Positions 36,740 through 45,461 of a stretch of DNA of 64,000 nucleotides are shown here, piece by piece. Made by a program: the position numbers and the translations under genes. Numbering within the stretch: the first letter of the stretch is position 1; every line of letters starts with the position of its first letter. The stretch spans positions 1 to 64,000 of the forward strand of contig JABSOW010000019.1 of assembly GCA_013215465.1 (NCBI GenBank), written 5' to 3'. The DNA is from Colwellia sp. (lineage in GTDB: Bacteria; Pseudomonadota; Gammaproteobacteria; Enterobacterales; Alteromonadaceae). The notes under the pieces were generated by a model. The model did not search any database, was not told the origin of the DNA, and saw nothing but the letters and a program-made list of their open reading frames with translations.

Positions 36740-38252
36740 ATATACCCCAACCAAAACCAATCATTTAGTTGCCATTGATTTAGGCTCGAATAGCTTTCAT
36801 TTAATTATTGCCCGCGAACAAGATGGCTGTTTACAAATAGTACACCGACAAAAGCAAGCGGTTGGTCTGGCTAAAGGTTTAGACAAACTTAATTATTTGA
36901 GCACGCCAGCAATAACAAAGGCGATAGCGTGTTTACATGAATTTAATTTATCACTCGCTAATATTCCTAATAGTGCCATTCGTATTGTGGCAACTCAAGC
37001 GTTGCGCCAAGCCAATAATAGTCAACAATTTATTAACTTAGCAAAAAAAGTATTGCCCTATCCCATTGAGATAATTTCAGGAAAATTAGAAGCTGAACTT
37101 ATCTATAAGGGCGTCGCCCATACTCAACCCCTACGAGGTAGTACCTTTATTATTGATATTGGTGGCGGTAGTACGGAATTAGTTGTCGGTGATAATTTTT
37201 CTACCTCACTTGTTGACAGTTTAACGATGGGCTGTATCAGCCTGCAACAAAAATTCTTTCTCAATGGTGAGATCACCGCGACCGCCATGCATGATGCGAA
37301 AAATTTTGCCATTAAACAACTAAGCGGTATTGCTGACCGTTATAGAGAATCAAACAGTAAAACCTTACTGGGTACTTCTGGCTCGATTAAAACCATAAGT
37401 CAGGTAATGCTTGAGCTATATGGTGATGATAAAATAACGGCAAAGCGCTTAAAAAGGTTAGTTAAACAACTCATTGGCTGGCAACATTGTAATAATATTC
37501 CACTGCGCTCTTTAGAAGACCCTAGGCGACCATTATTAGCAAGCGCAGTAGCGATATTATCCAGTTGCTTTAGCCAACTTGGCATTAAACACATGAAATT
37601 TAGCGCCGGTGGCCTACGAGAAGGCGTGTTATATGATTTAAGCCAATCACGTACAGATATCGATACCAGAGAAAGAACCATTCATAATTTAATGCGCTTA
37701 CATCATATAGACCAAGCCTTTAGCCAACGAGTTCTGCAACAACTCACCTTAATAAATAAACAGCTAAAAAATACCACAGTTCAATTAAGTCGAGCTGAAT
37801 TTATGCAGTTATGCTGGGCAGCACAACTGCATGAAATAGGGATAGCAATCAATTCGAAAAAACGCCAACATCACGGTGGCTATATTATTGAACACAGTGA
37901 TATGCCAGGTTTTAGCGAGAGCGAGAAAAAGACTATTGTTTTATTAGTACGTAATCACCGCGCCCAAATTAAACTAAATGCCGGCGAACAAAGTCATTTA
38001 ATTGCAACTAATCAGCGTACTCACTTATTGATACAACTATTACGTCTTGCCATTATCTTTACTCAGGGCCGTTTGCAGCCACAGAACACTCAAGTACAGC
38101 TATATCACCAGCATAACGCGCTGATCATTGCGCTAACAGGGCAACCTGAATTACAAAATAAGCTTAATAATGAAGTTGAAAAACAAGCTAGCGCTGGCTT
38201 AACGCTAACAATTGTAACAAACAACGAAGCACTGCCCGTTAACGTGATTTAA
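36732..38252 (+). CDS. ppx: Exopolyphosphatase (Ppx/GppA family)
   Basis: Removes terminal phosphate from polyphosphate and may also hydrolyse pppGpp. The 506-aa product has the ASKHA phosphate loops VAIDLGSNSFHLIIA (residues about 13-27) and FIIDIGGGSTELVVGD (about 140). An HD-like C-terminal region follows (WAAQLHEIGIAINSKKRQHH), as in full-length Ppx/GppA. The overlap with ppk1 and full length favour Ppx over GppA. It converges on tyrR with 48 bases between, where I see no strong terminator. Confidence 0.93.
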   Translation: MDKYTPTKTNHLVAIDLGSNSFHLIIAREQDGCLQIVHRQKQAVGLAKGLDKLNYLSTPAITKAIACLHEFNLSLANIPNSAIRIVATQALRQANNSQQFINLAKKVLPYPIEIISGKLEAELIYKGVAHTQPLRGSTFIIDIGGGSTELVVGDNFSTSLVDSLTMGCISLQQKFFLNGEITATAMHDAKNFAIKQLSGIADRYRESNSKTLLGTSGSIKTISQVMLELYGDDKITAKRLKRLVKQLIGWQHCNNIPLRSLEDPRRPLLASAVAILSSCFSQLGIKHMKFSAGGLREGVLYDLSQSRTDIDTRERTIHNLMRLHHIDQAFSQRVLQQLTLINKQLKNTTVQLSRAEFMQLCWAAQLHEIGIAINSKKRQHHGGYIIEHSDMPGFSESEKKTIVLLVRNHRAQIKLNAGEQSHLIATNQRTHLLIQLLRLAIIFTQGRLQPQNTQVQLYHQHNALIIALTGQPELQNKLNNEVEKQASAGLTLTIVTNNEALPVNVI

Positions 38253-38300
38253 AGTACGACAAAGTGGTTAATTAAATCCGGAGTAAACTACCTAGGCATG

Positions 38301-39884
38301 TTATTTTATCTGACTAGCAATGTGATATTTTCTCAACTTCATCGCTATTTTGTTATGAGAAACCTTCAACCGTTGGGCGAGTTTACGCGTAGTTGGAAAT
38401 AAAGGATAAAGCTGTGACAACAATTGTTTTTCAAAACCAGCTTGGGCGCTAGACCAATCTTTAATTGTTTGCTCTGTACTTACATCAATAGATGTTTCAC
38501 TGTGTGCAGCAGTACTCACTTGAGAAAATTTTGTTAATGCTTGCTCAATTTCCTGCGCGTCAATAACCTCGGATGTATTTAATGCCACTACTGAAAACAA
38601 CACATTTTGTAGCTGCCGAATATTGCCCGGCCAATGATAAGCTTGTAATAATAATAGCGCATCTGCTGTTAGCTTAAGTTGATCAATAGCTGGTTCAACA
38701 ACTTGCTTAACCTGCTTTACTGCATTGTTGATAAAATAGCTAGCTAATAGCTGAATATCTCCTGTTCGCTCTCTTAACGCCGGCAAAGCTAAATTAAGTA
38801 CGTTTACTCGATAGTATAGATCTTCTCTAAATAGTTTTTCGGTTATCAACTGTGCTAGGTTTTGATGACTTGCGCTAATAATTCTCACATTTGCATGTAA
38901 CTCTTTGGTTCCTCCCACCCGACGATAAGAGAAGTCTTGTAAAAAACGCAGTAGTTTCGCTTGTAAATAAGTCGACATTTCGGCAATTTCGTCAAGAAAA
39001 ATACTACCGCCTTCAGCCAACTCAATTAACCCAGGTTTTCCTGATTTTTTAGCCCCAGTAAAAGCACCAGCACTATAACCAAATAACTCACTCTCCAATA
39101 AGCTTTCAGGTAAAGCCGCGCAGTTAATCGCTAAAAAAGGCGCCTTAGCGCGATTACTCAATTGATGTAATGCTCTAGCGATGAGCTCTTTACCGGTGCC
39201 GGTTTCACCACTAATCAACACCGGTAAATCTAACTTAGCAAAACGAGCACTTTGCTCCTTCACCAACACAATGCTGGCTGAGTTACCAATTATGTTATCA
39301 AGACCTTGCTCTTGATGGGTTTGCATCAACGATAATTGCCGGCCAATCGCTTTCATAGAGCGTAAGGTGATCATAGCGCCCGTTACTTGCTTATGTTCAC
39401 TAACAACAGGGGTAATATCGGCTAAATAGGTTTTACCGTTGAAAACCAATGAATGAGTGGTTGCTTTATCTGATAGTAGATTTTGATACTTTTGTTCAAT
39501 AAACTTCTCAATGGGTAAGCCGGTAATAACATGTTCGTTGTTATTTTTCTGAATGAGTTTATGCGTTGCCGAGTTAACCGCAAGAATAATGCCTTGATTG
39601 CTGATATCAATGATGGGATCAGGTATGCGGTTGAGTAACGCCTGTAAATGATTTTCTCTTTGCTCTATTGGCAATAAAGCCACTTCGGTAATACTAATAA
39701 TGCCTATAACGGCTCGTAAACTGTCACTAATATCTTGCAATGACAAAGAGTCATGATCTAAGTGTACAAAAGTATAACAAGCACTTACCTCAACCGCTTT
39801 TAAATTCCAAGACTGCTTGGCAAAGGCTGATAATATTTCTTGGCTGATCCCTATTCGATCAGTCGATTTAATTTCTAAACGCAT
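38301..39884 (-). CDS. tyrR: Aromatic amino acid regulator TyrR
   Basis: Controls aromatic amino acid synthesis and transport genes. The 527-aa protein has an N-terminal ACT domain (MRLEIKSTDRIGISQEILSA), a PAS domain (LLNRIPDPIIDISNQGIILA), an AAA+ domain and a C-terminal helix-turn-helix (TRKLAQRLKVSHNKIAMKLR). Walker A is LISGETGTGKE. I moved the start to the ATG at 39884, which has AAGGTG upstream and begins exactly like E. coli TyrR; the open frame extends 37 codons further. Unlike E. coli TyrR, the AAA+ domain keeps an intact GAFTGA (GYSAGAFTGAKKSG), the sigma-54 contact motif. Two TyrR-box-like sites lie 28-65 bases upstream, suggesting autoregulation. Confidence 0.93.
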   Translation of the reverse strand: MRLEIKSTDRIGISQEILSAFAKQSWNLKAVEVSACYTFVHLDHDSLSLQDISDSLRAVIGIISITEVALLPIEQRENHLQALLNRIPDPIIDISNQGIILAVNSATHKLIQKNNNEHVITGLPIEKFIEQKYQNLLSDKATTHSLVFNGKTYLADITPVVSEHKQVTGAMITLRSMKAIGRQLSLMQTHQEQGLDNIIGNSASIVLVKEQSARFAKLDLPVLISGETGTGKELIARALHQLSNRAKAPFLAINCAALPESLLESELFGYSAGAFTGAKKSGKPGLIELAEGGSIFLDEIAEMSTYLQAKLLRFLQDFSYRRVGGTKELHANVRIISASHQNLAQLITEKLFREDLYYRVNVLNLALPALRERTGDIQLLASYFINNAVKQVKQVVEPAIDQLKLTADALLLLQAYHWPGNIRQLQNVLFSVVALNTSEVIDAQEIEQALTKFSQVSTAAHSETSIDVSTEQTIKDWSSAQAGFEKQLLSQLYPLFPTTRKLAQRLKVSHNKIAMKLRKYHIASQIK

Positions 39885-39912
39885 ACAACACCTTATTAAC
39901 GATAACAGTATT

Positions 39913-39930
39913 TGTAATAATAATAGTACA
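39913..39930. promoter_or_regulatory. TyrR-box-like site A (tyrR-mgl intergenic)
   Basis: TGTAATAATAATAGTACA keeps the G-N14-C core of the TyrR consensus and matches 9 of 12 defined positions. It abuts site B directly and lies 28 bases upstream of the tyrR ATG. Confidence 0.5.
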
Positions 39931-39948
39931 TGTAATAATAATGATACA
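39931..39948. promoter_or_regulatory. TyrR-box-like site B (tyrR-mgl intergenic)
   Basis: TGTAATAATAATGATACA is a tandem near-copy of site A with the same G-N14-C spacing. Two abutting boxes would place two dimers on the same helix face only if DNA bends, so the pair may be a cooperative strong/weak site. Confidence 0.45.
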
Positions 39949-40067
39949 ATACCAATAAAATACCCGTTAAAACAAGTATTAAATGTGATTATCACTAGCC
40001 TATAAGGTTAACAGCATTAATAGTAAACATTACTTTCACTAACAAATATTACTATTCAAGATCTTTT

Positions 40068-40085
40068 TGTAATAAAAACAGTACA
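40068..40085. promoter_or_regulatory. TyrR-box-like site C (upstream of methionine gamma-lyase)
   Basis: TGTAATAAAAACAGTACA has the same half-sites as site A. It lies 122 bases before the methionine gamma-lyase start, between the two divergent genes. The rest of 39885-40207 shows no gene. Confidence 0.45.
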
Positions 40086-40207
40086 ACCAACAAACCCTAC
40101 ACAGCGAAAAAAACAGCTACTCATTGATATTGTTAAGATTAAAAATAATGGCCGTCAAATTGCAGTAGTTTATGACACGTGTCTATCAATAATAGTAGAG
40201 AGAACAA

Positions 40208-41458
40208 ATGTCTAACAATAAAAACAACACTCAACGTCAATCAATAGAAACACAAGCCATTCATGCGGGTCGCATTAATGATGAACAGTTTGGCTCATTA
40301 GCAACGCCGCTTTATCAAACATCTACCTTCATCTTTGATAGTGCTGAGCAAGGTGCTGAGCGTTTTGCTGGTGAAAGTGAAGGCTATATTTATACGCGCT
40401 TAGGCAATCCAACCACACGCCAATTAGAAATGCGTGTCGCGGCAATGGAATGCACAGAAGATGCCGCCGCAACAGCGACAGGCATGGCTGCGGTGTCGGC
40501 GGCCTTATTAACCAATTTACAAGCGGGCGATCATATGATCTCTTCCAAAGCGGTTTATGGCTGTTCGTTTGCTTTAATGAATCATATGCTGAAGAAATTT
40601 GCCATTGAAGTGACCTTTGTTGACATGACCAAACCAGAAAATATCACTGCTGCTATTAAAGAAAATACTAAGTTGATTTTTTTAGAAACCCCTATTAACC
40701 CTAACTTAGTGGTACTTGATTTAGCGAAAATCTGTGCTATAGCCAAAAAACACCAATTGCTGTCAGTGGTTGATAATACCTTTTTAACACCAGTGCTACA
40801 GCAACCAGCAAAGTTTGGCGCAGATATTGTTGTACACAGCGCGACTAAGTATTTAAATGGTCATGGCGATGTTGTTGCAGGTATTGTTTGTGCTAGTAGC
40901 GAAATGATTAATGATATTAAAATGACTACCTTAAAAGACATTGGCGCGACCATAAGCCCGCATGACGCTTGGTTAATTTTACGTGGCATAAAAACCCTGC
41001 CGATTAGAATGGAACGTCATTGTAATAATGCCCAAAGCGTCGCCGAGTTTTTAGCACAGCATAAAGCCGTTACCCAAGTTTATTATCCGGGCTTAAAGTC
41101 TCATTGTGGTTATCAATTTATTGGCAAACAGATGAAAGCCGCCGGTGGCGTTATCGCTTTTGAACTCAATACCGATATAAAAGGTGGCGCTGATTTTATT
41201 AATAATATGGAATTATTTTCTATTGCGGTGAGTTTAGGCGATGCTGAATCACTGATTCAACATCCAGCTTCAATGACCCATTCACCATACACCCCTGAAG
41301 AGCGAGCTGACGCAGGAATTACTGATTCATTGATCAGAATATCGGTAGGATTAGAACATGTTGACGATATTATTGCCGATTTATCACAAGCACTAGCTAA
41401 AGTGTCGTTATCAACAATAAAAAAACTAGCAATGAAAAATTCTGATCATGCGGCTTAA
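40208..41458 (+). CDS. mdeA: Methionine gamma-lyase (PLP-dependent)
   Basis: Splits methionine to methanethiol, ammonia and 2-oxobutyrate. The 416-aa protein is a Cys/Met-metabolism PLP enzyme. The PLP lysine is in VVHSATKYLNGHGDVVAG and the YTRLGNPTTRQLE loop is present. The tyrosine-cysteine pair of gamma-lyases is in KAVYGCSFALMNHML, corresponding to the Cys116 region of Pseudomonas MGL. ISPHDAWLILRG and ESLIQHPASMTHSPYTPEER also match MGL closely. O-succinylhomoserine sulfhydrylase (MetZ) and cystathionine gamma-lyases are the alternatives; the cysteine makes MGL the better call. AGAGAG precedes the ATG. Confidence 0.82.
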   Translation: MSNNKNNTQRQSIETQAIHAGRINDEQFGSLATPLYQTSTFIFDSAEQGAERFAGESEGYIYTRLGNPTTRQLEMRVAAMECTEDAAATATGMAAVSAALLTNLQAGDHMISSKAVYGCSFALMNHMLKKFAIEVTFVDMTKPENITAAIKENTKLIFLETPINPNLVVLDLAKICAIAKKHQLLSVVDNTFLTPVLQQPAKFGADIVVHSATKYLNGHGDVVAGIVCASSEMINDIKMTTLKDIGATISPHDAWLILRGIKTLPIRMERHCNNAQSVAEFLAQHKAVTQVYYPGLKSHCGYQFIGKQMKAAGGVIAFELNTDIKGGADFINNMELFSIAVSLGDAESLIQHPASMTHSPYTPEERADAGITDSLIRISVGLEHVDDIIADLSQALAKVSLSTIKKLAMKNSDHAA

Positions 41459-41497
41459 CGGTTAATATCAATACGCATAAATAGGAGAACGCTAGTA

Positions 41498-42382
41498 TCA
41501 TGTCTTTAGTTTACGGTTTTTTAGGGTGAAATAATATTTACCTAAAACCACCATTAATATACCACTAAGCACTACGGTAGCAGAAATAACCAGACGAATG
41601 GTAATTATTTCAGAGACAAAGACAACGCCACCTATTGCAGCAATTACCGGTACCGATAACTGAATAACTGCTGCTTGTGTTGAAGATAGGCCGCCAAGGG
41701 CGATATACCAGATTGTATAACCTACACCGGATGTTATCGCCCCTGATATTAACGCTAATACTATCCCTTCTGTTGAATAGCTGATGTTTTGCATACTAAA
41801 AACAGCTAATAGCGCAACAAAGGGGATGGTTCTTAAAAAGTTATACGTGGTGTCCATAAGCGGATTTTTGGAACTACGCCCTTTTAAGGTATAAATGCCC
41901 CATGATATTCCAGCGACTGTCATCAAGATGAAACCGTTAATTGAAGGCGTGGTAATATTTGGCAGCATGAGATAAATAAACCCGGTGAAAGCAATGAAAA
42001 CTCCTGACCACTCAATAAGATGTAATCGCGTACCAGAAATCAGTGACAGCATAATCATGGTAATTTGAACAGAGCCAAATAGAATAAGTGCACCGGTACC
42101 AGTATCGACAGAAAGGTAAGCATAAGAAAATGTTATGGCATAGAGGAACAACATTAAACCTGCGGTCCAGCTGCCTTTAGATGATACCCCTTGGTTACTT
42201 CCTTTGATGCTTAAAATAATAAAAAGCGCAATAGCACCTGATACGAGTCGAATTACGGTAAAGCTTGACGCATCAATGGCGCCATTACCTAACGCTAAAC
42301 GGCATAGTACCGAGTTGGCCGCGAAGGCAATTAACGCCAAACCGGTAAGTAAGCTTGTTTTTAATAAATACTTATTGTTCAT
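41498..42382 (-). CDS. EamA/DMT family exporter
   Basis: Inner-membrane metabolite exporter of unknown substrate. The 294-aa product has ten predicted membrane helices in two five-helix EamA halves: AANSVLCRLALGNGAIDASS opens the first, ISWGIYTLKGRSSKNPLM opens the second, and the last helix is VVLSGILMVVLGKYYF. I use the ATG at 42382. The frame reaches back to a GTG at 42421, but homologues begin close to the first helix. It converges with the methionine gamma-lyase gene with 39 bases between, so a role linked to methionine or amino-acid overflow is possible but unproved. Confidence 0.85.
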   Translation of the reverse strand: MNNKYLLKTSLLTGLALIAFAANSVLCRLALGNGAIDASSFTVIRLVSGAIALFIILSIKGSNQGVSSKGSWTAGLMLFLYAITFSYAYLSVDTGTGALILFGSVQITMIMLSLISGTRLHLIEWSGVFIAFTGFIYLMLPNITTPSINGFILMTVAGISWGIYTLKGRSSKNPLMDTTYNFLRTIPFVALLAVFSMQNISYSTEGIVLALISGAITSGVGYTIWYIALGGLSSTQAAVIQLSVPVIAAIGGVVFVSEIITIRLVISATVVLSGILMVVLGKYYFTLKNRKLKT

Positions 42383-42701
42383 ATATGCCCATTTAAACTT
42401 AACGATATACTGGTTATTCACTATAATATTCGAGTGATTGAAGACAATAATTTACCTTTACACTTGATGGGTGTACAGCTTTATTTGTAGTACATATATC
42501 GTGTTTTTTTAGACGGTTTTTTGCTGAAACATGGTCGATAATGCCACAAAACGGACATTAACTGGTAAAGTCTGCACATTAATTCCGATTAGATTTTGTA
42601 TTGATAACCCCTAAGTAAACAGACAAAAATAGTTGACTAAAATTAGCATCGAAAAAGTACAAGTCAACTATTTAGGGCCCGTTTAAGCTACTTGCTAAGC
42701 T
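42383..42701. other. Intergenic, no gene recognised
   Basis: About 320 bases between the exporter promoter side and the beta-lactamase stop. AT-rich, with no terminator I can define and no gene. Confidence 0.4.
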
Positions 42702-43586
42702 TTATTCACTATAGACGGTGAAAATTTCCTTTCCTATATTCGCAATTGCTTTATTACGTTGAGCAAATGGTGCTTCGGTCTGAGTTAAATAAATACTTAT
42801 AATTAGAGGTGTTCGTTTATCAGACCAAACAACAGCCGTAATTCCTCTAGAGCCATAACCACCAGAACCAGAACGGTCAGCAATCGACCAGTTTTCAGGA
42901 AGTACTTTTCGTAATAACTTACCTGTGACTTTATTATCTATCATCCATTGTTTTAATTGAGTCTTTGAAGCTTGAGATAATACATCACCAAATAATAATG
43001 TATGTAAACTTTTCACCATCGCATTGGGGGTCGTGGTATCTCTCTTATCGCCATCAAGTGCTTCATTTAAATCAGGTTCAATTCGATCCAATCGAGTAAC
43101 CTCATCGCCAATAGAGCGCATAAACTGAGTTAAAGCTTTTGGTCCTTTGATTCCATTAAGCACTATATTGCTCGCCGTATTATCACTCATGATCATAGCC
43201 GCAGAGCATGCTTGCTTTAAGGACATTTTTTCACCAACGAGTTTTTTAGTTATCGGCGACCAATTAATAAGCGAATTTGTCGTTATAACCGTATAAGTAT
43301 CAAAAGATTGAAGCCCTTTTTCAACATCAGCAAGTAACTTTGCACAGGCTAGTACTTTAAAAGTACTCATCAAAGGAAAGCTAGTATTGCCGTTATAGCT
43401 CCATAGTTTATTATCTGTGACATCATAAATAGATACGCCTATACGAGCACCAAGCTGATGTTCTTGTTCTTCAATTTTTTTTATTATCGTATTAGCATCC
43501 ACACTAAAAACTAAGCTGATATTAATGAGTAAAGCTAACAGTAGAAAATGGTACTTAAAAGGGTAGGTTTTAAAACTAAATTTCAT
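42702..43586 (-). CDS. Class A beta-lactamase, CARB/PSE-like
   Basis: Periplasmic serine beta-lactamase. The 294-aa product has a signal peptide (HFLLLALLINISLVFSVDA), the active-site STFK in FPLMSTFKVLACAKLL, the SDN loop in MIMSDNTASNIVLNG, the omega-loop glutamate in RIEPDLNEALDGDKRDTTTP, and the third box as RSG in IADRSGSGGYGSRG. Arginine in place of lysine in box three, followed by TAVVW, is characteristic of the CARB (carbenicillin-hydrolysing) group. I chose the ATG at 43586, which opens directly into the signal peptide; an earlier start would be TTG. No ampR, integron or insertion sequence adjoins it, suggesting a chromosomal gene. Substrate range cannot be told from sequence. Confidence 0.92.
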   Translation of the reverse strand: MKFSFKTYPFKYHFLLLALLINISLVFSVDANTIIKKIEEQEHQLGARIGVSIYDVTDNKLWSYNGNTSFPLMSTFKVLACAKLLADVEKGLQSFDTYTVITTNSLINWSPITKKLVGEKMSLKQACSAAMIMSDNTASNIVLNGIKGPKALTQFMRSIGDEVTRLDRIEPDLNEALDGDKRDTTTPNAMVKSLHTLLFGDVLSQASKTQLKQWMIDNKVTGKLLRKVLPENWSIADRSGSGGYGSRGITAVVWSDKRTPLIISIYLTQTEAPFAQRNKAIANIGKEIFTVYSE

Positions 43587-43754
43587 CAAAATATCATATT
43601 CATTTTTGATTGGTAAGGTTAACAGCTTCAAAGTAAATTTTTAAAGCTAATAAGTGGCTCTGTTTCATACGTTGAATAACTATTCCAGTTTGGCACTAAC
43701 TATGCCACCCATAGTAACTATTACAGATGGCCTAACAAAAATATCAAATGAGGG

Positions 43755-44267
43755 TCAGTCCATTCCTGCCTGTTTTAATTTTCTCTTTATAGCGGCATCA
43801 AGTTGACCTTTTGTGATAGCTAAGTCCACTTCTAATGCTCGTCGCTCTTTTACTGACTCTTTATCTTCTTTGTCTTGCAGCAGTTGAATTTTGACAGTTA
43901 GCTCGAGAACCTCCATGCCTAATTCACGAATTTCTCTATCTAAATCACTTTCATTGGTTTTATCTGAAGCGGCGGCTTCTTCTGCAGTTTTAACACCGTT
44001 TAAGCGACTGGCATCTATGCTTGTTTTGTCTTCATCTTTTTCTTTCGTTCCCGCTTCAGCTTCAGCTGATTTGGTTTTAGCTTCTTCAGACAAAGCAAGT
44101 TGGTCTGGTTGTAATTGTTTACTTTTGTCCGGAATAGTCGGTTGAACTTGTTGTGGGGTATCAACCATTGATGTGTTAGTGATTGGCACTGTCGTTGTTT
44201 GCGCTGAATGTAGAGTATCCGTGGCAGAAAATTGTATTGCTGTAACTGAAGTGTTTATGCTGTCCAT
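43755..44267 (-). CDS. Coiled-coil protein, paralogue of the gene at 8929-9366
   Basis: Function unknown. The 170-aa protein has no signal or membrane segment. A low-complexity Thr/Gln/Pro N-terminus precedes DQLALSEEAKTKS (about residue 55). A charged stretch follows, then a coiled coil from about 105 to 160 (LDREIRELGMEVLELTVKI, RRALEVDLAITKGQLDAAI). The same two blocks in the same order occur in the 145-aa protein at 8929-9366. It is acidic in the middle and basic at the end. It is not obviously co-transcribed with its neighbours: a beta-lactamase downstream and a histidine-kinase fragment upstream. Confidence 0.75.
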   Translation of the reverse strand: MDSINTSVTAIQFSATDTLHSAQTTTVPITNTSMVDTPQQVQPTIPDKSKQLQPDQLALSEEAKTKSAEAEAGTKEKDEDKTSIDASRLNGVKTAEEAAASDKTNESDLDREIRELGMEVLELTVKIQLLQDKEDKESVKERRALEVDLAITKGQLDAAIKRKLKQAGMD

Positions 44268-44494
44268 GGTGACTTCCTTTGAGACCGAATACTAAATAAT
44301 AATGGCTAATTGAAGCCTAATTATATCTTTAGATGCTCTTGTTCCCAAGTATTTTATAAGGGATTAAATACTATTAATTTTTTAGCTCACTTAGCGTATT
44401 ATAATACTTCGTCGTAGGGTCGCTATCTCTTTTTTACCCTTTGTAGTGGCTTTATTTTCAGCTCAGCGAATACCTATTAAAATAAATGCTATCG

Positions 44495-44712
44495 TTAAAA
44501 TGTTAAACTAAGCATCGCACCACCCTGGTTATTATTACGCACAGCCACTTTGATGTTATGAGCCAACATCACTTGCCTTGTCAGTACTAAACCCACACCA
44601 GAGCCTTCTTTTTTTGTGGTAAAAAAAGGTACAAGGGTTTGTGTTATATTTTTATCTCCAATGCCTTTGTCATTATCGGCAACGTCAATAACTACATGAT
44701 CTGAACATCCTA
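44495..44712 (-). pseudogene. Histidine kinase C-terminal fragment (HATPase domain)
   Basis: A frame with no start codon, opened by a stop at its upstream end, encodes about 70 residues: DHVVIDVADNDKGIGDKN, then FFTTKKEGSGVGLVLTRQV and a closing GGAMLSLTF before TAA. These are the N, F and G2 boxes of a sensor histidine kinase ATPase domain. The N box reads DNDKGI instead of the usual DNGxGI. Sensor, dimerisation and phospho-acceptor parts are absent. It is a decayed remnant. Bases 44268-44494 show no gene. Confidence 0.8.
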
Positions 44713-44813
44713 ATTATAGGTTTATTCAGACGAATAGGACTATATTCCCATCTCAGATGTATGTCATTCTACATCAATTAAATTTTTTGTAGTTAGAGCG
44801 GATTCATCAATGG

Positions 44814-45159
44814 TTAAAATAGCGGCAATTTTTTCGCCATTGCACGGGCTAAATTAAGCATTCCTATGAAAACAAAACAGGCATGTAAAGTAACAAAATA
44901 AAAAATAACCACCATCGCTGACAAAGCAAATTTCTCAGAATACAAGATATAAAAAATGGGTACTCCCCCTAGAATTACCCCCGCTAAAGCTGAAAGTTGA
45001 ATACTTCTAATTAAGTGAATTATATTGAAGTTAGTGAGTCGCTTATCTTGATATAAAAAAAACAAGCAGTATAAAGCTAACGATCGGGATTAATAATAAA
45101 TTAGCGAGATAAAGTGATTGATAAATAATAGCAGGCTTATTTTGTTGATTAGATTTCAT
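44814..45159 (-). pseudogene. Small membrane protein of the nor accessory cluster, frameshifted at an A8/T8 tract
   Basis: An ATG at 45157-45159, with TAGGTAG upstream, starts MKSNQQNKPAIIYQSLYLAN and a first membrane helix (LLLIPIVSFILLVF). At a run of eight T (45055-45062, A8 on the plus strand) the frame runs into a stop. Removing one T joins it to LYQDKRLTNFNIIHLIRSIQ and two or three more helices, ending at 44814. With seven T the product would be about 114 aa. This may be a real frameshift, phase variation at the homopolymer, or a sequencing error. It follows norF by 33 bases. No known function. Confidence 0.65.
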
Positions 45160-45192
45160 GTTAATCTACCTACTGCAGTTACAAAAACGTGA

Positions 45193-45456
45193 TTACAAAA
45201 TATAAATAAAACCAATTACAAGTGGCAGCAACGTGACATAACCGAGTAATAAACGTCGCCAAAATTTAGGTGCTTGTGCAAGCTCCATAAAGATATCAAT
45301 AATTTGCTGCCCCTTTAAAAAAACAATAAATAAAACACTAGCAATAAATAATGCTTTATTGTTAATAACTAGACCAATAAATGTAGAAATAACCGTTAAC
45401 ACCATCAGCCATAACCAGCTTAACGTGTTTTTCTTATTTGAGTTAATAATTTGCAT
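45193..45456 (-). CDS. norF: Cytochrome c oxidase subunit IV-like protein (NorF-like)
   Basis: Small membrane protein of 87 aa with three predicted helices (LSWLWLMVLTVISTFIGLVI, ALFIASVLFIVFLKGQQIID, LLLGYVTLLPLVIGFIYIL). The second helix ending KGQQIIDIFMEL is typical of bacterial COX4/NorF-type proteins. I placed the start at the ATG 5 bases after the norE stop; an upstream frame overlaps norE by 58 bases and is unlikely. In denitrifiers norE-norF encode accessory proteins of nitric oxide reductase maturation; here norCB are absent from the neighbourhood. Confidence 0.72.
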   Translation of the reverse strand: MQIINSNKKNTLSWLWLMVLTVISTFIGLVINNKALFIASVLFIVFLKGQQIIDIFMELAQAPKFWRRLLLGYVTLLPLVIGFIYIL

Positions 45457-45461
45457 AAATG

